The notes under the pieces are model-generated. The model saw only the letters and a list, made by a program, of their open reading frames with translations. It did no database searches and had not been told where the DNA came from. Made by a program: the position numbers and the translations under genes. From Pseudocercospora fijiensis CIRAD86 (taxonomy: Eukaryota; Ascomycota; Dothideomycetes; Mycosphaerellales; Mycosphaerellaceae): DNA of 64,000 nt. Positions 57,283 to 64,000 of the stretch are shown here, piece by piece; within the stretch, counting starts at the first letter, position 1; each line of letters starts with the position of its first letter. The stretch covers positions 2,267,527-2,331,526 of the forward strand of contig NW_006921541.1 in NCBI RefSeq assembly GCF_000340215.1, read 5' to 3'.

Positions 57283-58269
57283 CTATTCATAGAATACCAA
57301 ACATCTGACCTCAATACTCTGTCGTCCAGGCGCATCTTTCGGCGTGTTGGGGTCCACGAATGCAGTGTGTGGTGTCCTCACAGCAATGCCCTTCTTACCC
57401 ATCGGCTCATCATTGCCATACGAGTCGTAGCACTTGAGCAGCATCACCTCGTCCGGGGTCATATCTTTCTGATAGTAGAACTTATGATTCGTGTTCGCGC
57501 GCACACCAAGCGTCTCGCCCTTGACTTCGTACCCAGCTGTACTATCCATAGAATTCGGATCTGGAAGAATCTCCTTTCCTCGATCATCGTCATCCGTAAC
57601 GCTGTCTGCGCGCTTTGGATACATCAGGTCGACCGGGATGAAATCTGCAGGCTCTGTACTGCGCCAGTCAACAACCGCGAGTGGGAAGTCAGATGCTGGA
57701 TGCGAGATTGGTCTCCAAACATTTATGATCTGATAGCGACCTCTCAGAAGTTCTTCCGCCTCATCGCCCAAATGCCGTCTGACGCGCACGTCTGCTGCGC
57801 CGGGAGTCTGATCGACGTGGACCTGCTGCACTGGCTGACGTGGTGACGCCTTCTCCCGTCTTCGAATCGTGTGGTCGAAAATGTGGACTTTTTTTATCCC
57901 GGGCAGCTTCTCGCGGAGCAGTTTCTCGACTTCTTTGTAGTAGCCTTCGCGTATTGCCTCGTCGTCTGTGAATGCCTTCTCTTTTGCTGGGTAGTTGTAT
58001 ACCGCGAACCCCGAGTTGTTCGTGTCGAACTCGCTCTCATGACCTCGAATGTTGTGCACAGGCCGTTCGACCCACTCCATCTTGAACGACTTGCCGTCGC
58101 CGTCGACTTTGCCCCATGGCTTGCCGGTGTAGGAATTTGTGTCGATGTGTCTGAACGTCGTGGTCGTCATGTTTGCGCTTCCGATTCGTGAGAGACGTGG
58201 GACGTTCCTAGCTGTCGACAGTCTTGATGACAGAGTACTTGTAATTTTCGCAATTGCCCTCGCGCTCAT
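57283..58269 (-). CDS. CmcJ/AsaB/GA4-desaturase-like oxygenase
   Basis: A 328-residue protein of the fungal family annotated as GA4 desaturase, AsaB or CmcJ-like hydroxylase, found in secondary-metabolite and other oxidations and thought to be Fe(II)/2-oxoglutarate-type. Family landmarks are the N-terminal FAVYNYPAKEKAF, the IFDHTIRRRE strand, HVDQTP (H151, D153), IINVWRPI (182-188), DLMYP, and RTPHTAFVDPNTP (H301), ending in RQSIEVRCLVFYE. H151, D153 and H301 could form the metal site. The first 33 residues are Ser/Ala/Arg-rich without acidic residues and may target mitochondria; a second Met at 34 (MTTTTFRHIDTN) is closer to where family members usually start. Single exon. The substrate is unknown and no biosynthetic cluster is visible. 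Confidence 0.82.
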   Translation of the reverse strand: MSARAIAKITSTLSSRLSTARNVPRLSRIGSANMTTTTFRHIDTNSYTGKPWGKVDGDGKSFKMEWVERPVHNIRGHESEFDTNNSGFAVYNYPAKEKAFTDDEAIREGYYKEVEKLLREKLPGIKKVHIFDHTIRRREKASPRQPVQQVHVDQTPGAADVRVRRHLGDEAEELLRGRYQIINVWRPISHPASDFPLAVVDWRSTEPADFIPVDLMYPKRADSVTDDDDRGKEILPDPNSMDSTAGYEVKGETLGVRANTNHKFYYQKDMTPDEVMLLKCYDSYGNDEPMGKKGIAVRTPHTAFVDPNTPKDAPGRQSIEVRCLVFYE

Positions 58270-58605
58270 TCACAGAGGATATATGTCAATGTATAGAACT
58301 CTACCCCTCCTACGCCTTACTTACTATCGCCCGCGTAAGGTTATACTAAAGGCGTCATGAGATGGACGTCATGCCTTACAAATGCCATTGCCATTGTGCC
58401 CCAATCAGAGCTATTCCGGACCTGGAAGAGCGCCTTCGCCTGCGCCCCACATGACAGTTTTCAGTGGAAAGTGGTGAGAAAGTGCGAGACTCGCCCGACT
58501 GGACTCGACGGGATGACAAAGCCTCGGTTTACCTTCCCTCTGTGCGAGCTCGCCTCTACGGAGATGATACACATGATACACATACTACAACTTGTCTTGT
58601 TATAT
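58270..58605. other. Upstream of oxygenase and downstream of TRM10
   Basis: 336 bp holding the promoter of the minus-strand oxygenase gene and the 3' end of TRM10. About 58290-58355 is locally TpA-rich (CTTACTTACTATCGCCCGCG) and may be a small RIP-altered repeat fragment. Plus-strand frames over 58357-59019 are shadows of TRM10. Confidence 0.45.
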
Positions 58606-59871
58606 TCAATCACTAGCAACAGCCTTGCCGTCATCCTCTGCCTCATCTCTTTGCTCGGCACCATTCTCGTTGGCTACAGCACTGTCCTCATCCTTCTCAC
58701 CCCCTTTCAGCTTTCCACCCTTCCGCTTCGGAATGACTTTCACAAACGCTTCTCCCCAATCACCGCACTCCAACCATTTAATCATAATCTCATTGACGTG
58801 ATTCGTGGCCAGGACTTTCCGACTCTGCATCTCCATGAATTCGCCAATGGGAAGCTTTGCAGTCCTGATGCCAGCTTTTCTCGCTCGTTTGTAGCATATA
58901 CCCTTTTCGCGATTCTTGTCAACCAGCCCGCCGATGATATAAGTGCTGTATGGCTTGAGCTCCATAAGATCCTCGTCAGCCTCGGAAGACAGATAGACAA
59001 CTTCTCCCTCGTCCTTTAGTCTCTGCTTCGCTTCATCATCGATGTCTGCATACTTCTCGAAGACACCAGCCATCTTGTTGCCTTGATCCTCAGCGCTCAT
59101 CCATTCCTTGGCCTTCTCGGCTACGTCAGAAAAGTTGGTGTCGAAAGTGCGGACTCCTCTCCAGCCTTTATAGTTCTGCGTCAAAACCGTGTCGAATCGT
59201 TCCCTCAATTTTCCCGTGAAAGAACAAATCGTCAGATGCGCGCGGTACGGAGCATGCCTGTTGTCAGAATAACACCTCGTGACTTGTGATGCTAACGAGA
59301 TACGCTCGCCGTCTCGCATTAGGTCATCAAAATCACAGTCGATCAAGAATGTGACTGGCAGCTGAACAGCTCGTTGGTGGGTTTGCTGCTTGGGAACTTG
59401 AATGGGTCGTCCTTCTGCTAGGGCCTGTTCTTTGGCTTCGCGTTTGCGTTCACGCTTGGCTTGGACTTTCTCCTTTCGAATGACTTTGCGATCTTCGCGC
59501 TTCGCTTCCCATTCAGCTTTCTTTCGAAGCCTCTTTTGCTGGGATTTTGACAATGGGACCTCGCGGTCATCGACCTCTCCTGCCTCTGCCGGGATGACTT
59601 CACTTGGGATGGGAAGAGACTTTTGATCAGAGCCTTCGACAGCAGCAGGTTCCGAATTCAAACCGTCTTGATCTAGGTCGTCGCGTTCCGCTGACCCGTT
59701 CATCTGGACATCTGTGCCATCCGGCTCTGCCTTGGCTCCGTTGGTCACTTCTCCAACAACAACGTCGCTAATAAGTTTTCCTCGGTTGCGATTTGGCTCT
59801 GCCTGGATTGCATCTTCCGACACGTCTGGAGACAGCTTTCGCATCTTTCGGGGTCGATCTTCCGACTCCAT
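58606..59871 (-). CDS. TRM10: tRNA (guanine(9)-N1)-methyltransferase Trm10
   Basis: A SPOUT-class enzyme that methylates N1 of G9 in tRNA using S-adenosylmethionine; nuclear and cytoplasmic in yeast. This protein has 421 residues. Residues 1-105 are acidic and disordered, 110-148 are a Lys/Arg-rich helix (KSQQKRLRKKAEWEAKRED) common in Trm10, and the SPOUT domain spans about 170-385. Diagnostic parts are LIDCDFDDLM (176-185), VVYLSSEADEDL (291-302), YIIGGLVDKNREKG (311-324, with the catalytic-type Asp318), IRTAKLPIGEF (335-345), LATNHVNEIM (354-363) and PKRKGG (381-386). I chose the Met at 59871. The frame is open upstream to 60210, but that extension overlaps the RecQ gene start and is not Trm10-like. 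Longer than yeast Trm10 (293) mainly by N- and C-terminal acidic parts. Divergent from the RecQ gene. Confidence 0.93.
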   Translation of the reverse strand: MESEDRPRKMRKLSPDVSEDAIQAEPNRNRGKLISDVVVGEVTNGAKAEPDGTDVQMNGSAERDDLDQDGLNSEPAAVEGSDQKSLPIPSEVIPAEAGEVDDREVPLSKSQQKRLRKKAEWEAKREDRKVIRKEKVQAKRERKREAKEQALAEGRPIQVPKQQTHQRAVQLPVTFLIDCDFDDLMRDGERISLASQVTRCYSDNRHAPYRAHLTICSFTGKLRERFDTVLTQNYKGWRGVRTFDTNFSDVAEKAKEWMSAEDQGNKMAGVFEKYADIDDEAKQRLKDEGEVVYLSSEADEDLMELKPYSTYIIGGLVDKNREKGICYKRARKAGIRTAKLPIGEFMEMQSRKVLATNHVNEIMIKWLECGDWGEAFVKVIPKRKGGKLKGGEKDEDSAVANENGAEQRDEAEDDGKAVASD

Positions 59872-60110
59872 CTTGTGGTTTGTTCCTCGGTGGTTTACGG
59901 TGAGTCGATATTCGATATTTGAACGGAAGGCGAGATATCTGAGTGGAGACAAAAGAGTGGAGACTTGATCACGTGCAGGCGCGTTCCAGGCAAGAACATC
60001 AAACGCGCTCGGAGCCTCCGCCGCGGCAACATCACTTCCACCACCACCAACACGAATAACGATACTCCAATGCGCGCTGCTGGAACGCCTGTTGACCATG
60101 GTCGCCACAG
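59872..60110. promoter_or_regulatory. Bidirectional promoter of TRM10 and the RecQ gene
   Basis: 239 bp between divergent start codons. It includes a GTGGTGGTGG/ACCACC-type tract (about 60036-60050) and a GATCACGTG E-box-like site (about 59966-59974). No TATA box. Shared regulation is possible but unproven. Confidence 0.5.
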
Positions 60111-63100
60111 ATGACGCGCAACAACCTGAACGAGCATCTGCTGTGGTTGTTGTTCGACAAACCGTCTCTCCCGCCCGAAAACCTCGACTTGCCGCCGGCG
60201 ACGATATCATTCACATCTGCAGTTGAGCCGCCGCCTGCAAGCGAGCCTGATCAGGAAATTACGTCCTCCAGAGGCTCCGGATCACGACCAGCAGGCGCGA
60301 GACCAAATCCTCCTGAAGTTGTTCCTAGTGAAAGCCACCAGCAGCGGTCACAGCAGCCAAGAGAGGTGAATGCCGCACTGGCACATGTCAATGAAAATTC
60401 GGACGACATGGTCCGCATGAGAACAGCGCCTACATCGGCCAGCAAGCAGCACAGTGCCGCGTCCGTGCCAGGCCATCTCGATGGAACGCCCTCCAAGAAC
60501 TGGCGGTCCGCTTCAGAGCTGGCAGGTGCTTCTACGTCTCGGGGAAAGATGATTGGACCGACGCCAATGCAGAAGAAGCTTCAGAGTTTTGACGACATTG
60601 AGGAAATGGATTTGACTGAGGACTTTGCCTCGATATGCAGTCCTCCAGCGAAGAGAAGTTTGCCGGATGTGGCTGGCAAGAAGAGAACCAGCGATGAGTT
60701 TGAGCTTGCCATTCGTAGTCCGTCTGGCTCTTCTAAGCGTCCCGCTGATAAGCCGAGGAAAGCACCACGTCTCTCGCAGGAGTTCACGGCAATTGATGAT
60801 ATCGTCCTGGACAGCCCTGCTAAGACCGGTGCTGCACCGAGTGATCCTCCTCCCCCATATTCAACTTTGGCGCCACTCAAGCGAGCAACACCTGTCCGAC
60901 AGCCAGAAGTTCCATATCATGTTGCTCCAAGATCTGCCAAGAAGGAAACTTTTGTGGACGACTCTGAGGACGATGACGACCTTCTCAACTTGTCTGGGCA
61001 CAAGATGAACCTTTCAGGCAAGAAGCTGAATCCTGCGTCCAATGTCGAGGCAACTCCTAGCAAGAAGCCTTCGGCCAAGACACGCAGTCCGACCAAGGAA
61101 ATCTCGATGTCCGATGCTGCTCCTGCCACCAAATCGTCGCTACAGCCTACCGTTCGATATCCCGATCTGACTGTTACGCCTGTCCAAAGCAATGTCACGA
61201 CGCCAGTGCCGCCAGCGAGTGTTTTGACTCAGGTCATAGCACCGGAAATGGCAGAATCACAAGCGCAGCTCATACAGATTTTTGAGCTGCCAGATTTTGC
61301 ATATGAAGAAGCGCTTCAGGGTATTGAGATCCTTCGTGATGCTGTGTGCAATGAGATGACAGAGGCATTGGATGAGGGTCAGGACGACGTCACCAGCTTT
61401 GAGACCCAACTGGACGCTCTTGACTCCCGACGTGATGCACTGGCTTCTCTTCAGACCAAACGTAGCACCCACCGCAAGCTTGTCGAAGAGAAAGAAAGCC
61501 TCAAGCAAGCTCTTGGCCTCGCAGTCAGGCAGCGCAGCAAGGACTTGAGCGCCCACACAGCAGCTAACAAGGAAGGCAAAGAACGTTTGACCCGCTTTGA
61601 AGTTGACTGCGTGTCACTTCTGCAATCCTGCAGCGAGGATGTCAAGACCATGTTGAGTCGAAGAGAAGCACGTTCTCAAGCTACAAAGAGCCAGAAGGTG
61701 GCAGTTCAGTCCACACAAGTCCCAACACTTCGCCAGCCCTCGGACCATGCGCCAGCTATGTCAAGCTCAAGTCGAGTCGTACAGACGCAGATCCAGAATT
61801 TCATGCCGCCACCACCTCGAAATAATCATTCTGAGTGCAGTACGATCCGCCACGAAGATGTTTATGACGACGACCTAGACGATAACGACATGATTGATGC
61901 TGACACGAGCCATTTCGGCCACCGAATGGGCACTCCACCTGCGCAGTATGACAACGACGATGATTATGGAATGGAAGACGATGAGGAGATGCTTGACTTC
62001 GTGGAAGGATACGAGAATACATCCTTGTCAAAGGCACCTGTGTATCGCCAGCCTTTTGCAGAGACATCTGGCAATAGTCAGATGCGACCGCCTTCCGCCA
62101 TGAAAGCAAAGAAGGCTCCTGCCAAGAAGTCTCAGGCCGAGGAAGATGAGCTGCAGCGACAGAAGATGAGTTTTCGCTGGTCGCCAGATGTCGGCCGAGT
62201 GTTGAGACATGTCTTCAAACTCAAAGGATTTCGCAAGAACCAGCTCGAAGCTATCAATGCTACATTGGAAGGCCAAGATGTTTTCGTACTTATGCCGACT
62301 GGAGGTGGCAAGTCTTTGACTTATCAGCTTCCGGCACTCGTACCAACAGGGAAGACCCAAGGTGTAACGATTGTGATCTCACCGCTCTTGAGCTTGATGC
62401 AAGACCAAGTCGAACACCTACGCAAGCTTGGTGTACAGGCAACGTTGATCAATTCCGAGACCAGTCGAGAAGAGAGAGATCTGATCATGGATGCTTTGTG
62501 GGACAGAGAGCCCGAGAGAATGGTGCAGCTGTTATATGTGACGCCGGAAATGCTTGGCAAGAGCGAGAAGATGCTGCGAACATTCGAAGGACTCCATCGC
62601 AAGCGCAAATTGGCCAGAATCGTGATCGATGAAGCTCACTGCGTGAGTCAATGGGGTCACGACTTCCGACCCGACTACAAGAACCTTGGCGAGGTGCGGC
62701 AAAGATTTCCTGGTGTCCCGGTCATGGCACTGACTGCCACTGCGACGGAGATCGTCAAATCCGATACGATCCACAATCTCAGCATGGATGGTTGCGCAGT
62801 CTTTACTTCAAGTTTCAACCGCACCAACCTGTCATATAGCGTATTACCAAAACCGAAAGGAAAGCAGGATGTTCAGAGCATGGCGGAGGTGATCAAAAAG
62901 GATCATGCCAAGGACACTGGCATCATCTACTGCCTCTCGAGAAAGAACTGCGAGGATATTGCTGCCGCTTTGGTGAACGAGCATCGTATCAAAGCCAAGC
63001 ATTACCACGCAGGCATGGACTCGATCGCGAAGGCTGATGTGCAAAAAGAATGGCAGGCTGGACATGTCCATGTCATTGTCGCAACGATCGCCTTCGGTAT

Positions 63101-64000
63101 GGGTATCGATAAAAGCAACGTTCGCTTCGTAATTCATCACAGCATTCCTAAATCTTTGGAGGGCTACTACCAAGAGACTGGCAGGGCGGGCCGAGACGGC
63201 AAGCCATCTGCGTGCTATTTATACTATGGCTACGGAGATGCGGGCAAGCTTCGCAAGATGATCGATGACGGCGAAGGCAATTGGGACCAGAAGGACCGCC
63301 AGCATCAGATGCTGTCTAAGATGGTGCAGTATTGCGAGAACAAGAGCGACTGCAGACGTGTTCAGGTTCTGGGCTACTTTGGGGAAGCTTTCGAGCCTGA
63401 AGATTGTCTTGGCGGATGCGACAATTGCACTTCAGGATCAACTTTCGAGGAAGTGGACTATACTCAGCACGCTCGCGACGCTATCAGTCTCGTGAGAGAG
63501 CTTCGAGATCAGAAAGTCACGATTCTGCACTGCATCGACATGTTCCGCGGGGCCAATACCAAGAAGGGACGAGATGCTAAACACGAGAAAGTTGCCCATT
63601 TCGGTAAAGGCGAAGACCTCGATCGTGGCGATGTAGAACGACTGTTCTACCGCCTGGTGAACGAACAAGCAATCGTCGAAGAGAGTCACAAGAACAAGAG
63701 AGGATTTGTCCTATCGTACGTCAACCTTGGCCGCCGATGCAATGACTTTGCTCCGGGCAAGGCAAGACTGAAAATGCTGATTCGAAGCTCACCGCGCGCT
63801 ACGAAGATTGTCAAGAAACCGATGAAGAGGAGGGGCGATGATACGACAGTGAAAGCACTTCCAATGTCGACCAATGTATCGTCACCAGTGCAGGCTGTGT
63901 CCAAGCGCAAGAAGGCTGCTGCTCAGTCAAATGTCAGACAGAGCCGGCAGGCCAATGACTACGAGCGTGATGGCTTCGTTGTCGACGATCCAAGCGAAGA
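60111..64000 (+). CDS. RecQ DNA helicase, Sgs1/BLM type (3' end outside window)
   Basis: ATP-dependent 3'-5' DNA helicase for recombination intermediates and stalled forks; in yeast Sgs1 acts with Top3-Rmi1. The frame starts at ATG 60111 and is open to the window end (1296 residues seen). The N-terminus MTRNNLNEHLLWLLFDKPS resembles that of other filamentous-fungal Sgs1 homologues. Residues about 25-690 are long, charged and disordered, with an acidic EDDEEMLDF stretch near 625 where Sgs1 proteins bind partners. The helicase core has Walker A MPTGGGKS (728-735), DEAHC (840-844), a TATAT motif III, HAGM, IAFGMGIDK and QETGRAGRDG motif VI. The RQC zinc site has C1081, C1099, C1103 and C1106, with a winged helix after it. 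The window stops in a basic linker before a possible HRDC domain. No intron seen. Confidence 0.95.
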   Translation, partial: MTRNNLNEHLLWLLFDKPSLPPENLDLPPATISFTSAVEPPPASEPDQEITSSRGSGSRPAGARPNPPEVVPSESHQQRSQQPREVNAALAHVNENSDDMVRMRTAPTSASKQHSAASVPGHLDGTPSKNWRSASELAGASTSRGKMIGPTPMQKKLQSFDDIEEMDLTEDFASICSPPAKRSLPDVAGKKRTSDEFELAIRSPSGSSKRPADKPRKAPRLSQEFTAIDDIVLDSPAKTGAAPSDPPPPYSTLAPLKRATPVRQPEVPYHVAPRSAKKETFVDDSEDDDDLLNLSGHKMNLSGKKLNPASNVEATPSKKPSAKTRSPTKEISMSDAAPATKSSLQPTVRYPDLTVTPVQSNVTTPVPPASVLTQVIAPEMAESQAQLIQIFELPDFAYEEALQGIEILRDAVCNEMTEALDEGQDDVTSFETQLDALDSRRDALASLQTKRSTHRKLVEEKESLKQALGLAVRQRSKDLSAHTAANKEGKERLTRFEVDCVSLLQSCSEDVKTMLSRREARSQATKSQKVAVQSTQVPTLRQPSDHAPAMSSSSRVVQTQIQNFMPPPPRNNHSECSTIRHEDVYDDDLDDNDMIDADTSHFGHRMGTPPAQYDNDDDYGMEDDEEMLDFVEGYENTSLSKAPVYRQPFAETSGNSQMRPPSAMKAKKAPAKKSQAEEDELQRQKMSFRWSPDVGRVLRHVFKLKGFRKNQLEAINATLEGQDVFVLMPTGGGKSLTYQLPALVPTGKTQGVTIVISPLLSLMQDQVEHLRKLGVQATLINSETSREERDLIMDALWDREPERMVQLLYVTPEMLGKSEKMLRTFEGLHRKRKLARIVIDEAHCVSQWGHDFRPDYKNLGEVRQRFPGVPVMALTATATEIVKSDTIHNLSMDGCAVFTSSFNRTNLSYSVLPKPKGKQDVQSMAEVIKKDHAKDTGIIYCLSRKNCEDIAAALVNEHRIKAKHYHAGMDSIAKADVQKEWQAGHVHVIVATIAFGMGIDKSNVRFVIHHSIPKSLEGYYQETGRAGRDGKPSACYLYYGYGDAGKLRKMIDDGEGNWDQKDRQHQMLSKMVQYCENKSDCRRVQVLGYFGEAFEPEDCLGGCDNCTSGSTFEEVDYTQHARDAISLVRELRDQKVTILHCIDMFRGANTKKGRDAKHEKVAHFGKGEDLDRGDVERLFYRLVNEQAIVEESHKNKRGFVLSYVNLGRRCNDFAPGKARLKMLIRSSPRATKIVKKPMKRRGDDTTVKALPMSTNVSSPVQAVSKRKKAAAQSNVRQSRQANDYERDGFVVDDPSE

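Noticed and set aside
59872..60210. TRM10 frame open 113 codons further upstream
   Set aside because: The extension is not Trm10-like and overlaps the start of the divergent RecQ gene; Met at 59871 begins the typical acidic, basic-rich N-terminus.
1..64000. tRNA, rRNA or CRISPR features
   Set aside because: No tRNA-like cloverleaf, rRNA segment or regularly spaced repeat array of the CRISPR type was seen by eye; a covariance search was not possible.

Overview
The window is fungal DNA, from a filamentous ascomycete (Pezizomycotina; Dothideomycetes is my guess, not shown). The evidence is short GT-AG introns with CTAA/CTGA branch sites, a bZIP factor, an mtr-like permease, TRM10 and an Sgs1/BLM-type RecQ helicase. 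About 53 of 64 kb are transposons heavily altered by repeat-induced point mutation (RIP). In the RIP blocks CpA and TpG are nearly gone, TpA is very common and CpG is kept, so transposon reading frames are full of TAG/TAA stops that replace Gln and Trp codons.

Layout: (1) 1-190 is ordinary DNA. (2) About 191-48985 is a RIP-altered transposon nest. Chromovirus B (833-15116, minus strand, 309-bp LTRs) is interrupted by chromovirus A (4963-12097, plus strand, 196-bp LTRs, CTAAG target duplication). A piggyBac-like transposase gene (about 41150 to 15380, minus strand) is split by chromovirus C (16265-39558, minus strand, 171-bp LTRs, ACTAT duplication), which is itself interrupted by a 9.6-kb hAT transposon (28255-37839, TCCTAGCT 8-bp duplication). 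From 41.2 to 49 kb are satellites and unclassified remnants. (3) 48985-51250 is a non-RIP island with a bZIP gene. (4) 51251-55210 is a second RIP-altered element (D) with 14-bp inverted ends and an integrase-like ORF. (5) 55211-64000 is ordinary gene-rich DNA: an amino acid permease, a CmcJ/AsaB-like oxygenase, TRM10, and the 5' 3.9 kb of a RecQ helicase gene.

The most unusual object is the hAT element. Besides a 5-exon transposase with a zinc-finger N-terminus and a hAT dimerisation C-terminus, it carries at least five other genes. Two of these encode histone H3-like proteins: one is a canonical-type H3 fold with a KAPRK-type tail and two introns; the other is intronless with a long basic tail and some CenH3-like residues. 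In-frame stops fall exactly where histone H3 has conserved glutamines, so these were coding before RIP. A short motif, TAGCCGG(CA) and its complement, recurs between the genes and inside five of the eight introns I could place, always the longer ones. I know of no described hAT with this cargo, but I could not search.

In the ordinary region the genes are independent housekeeping or metabolic loci. The permease and oxygenase genes converge; TRM10 and the RecQ gene are divergent from a 239-bp shared upstream region. All transposon gene coordinates are approximate where RIP has removed start or stop codons.
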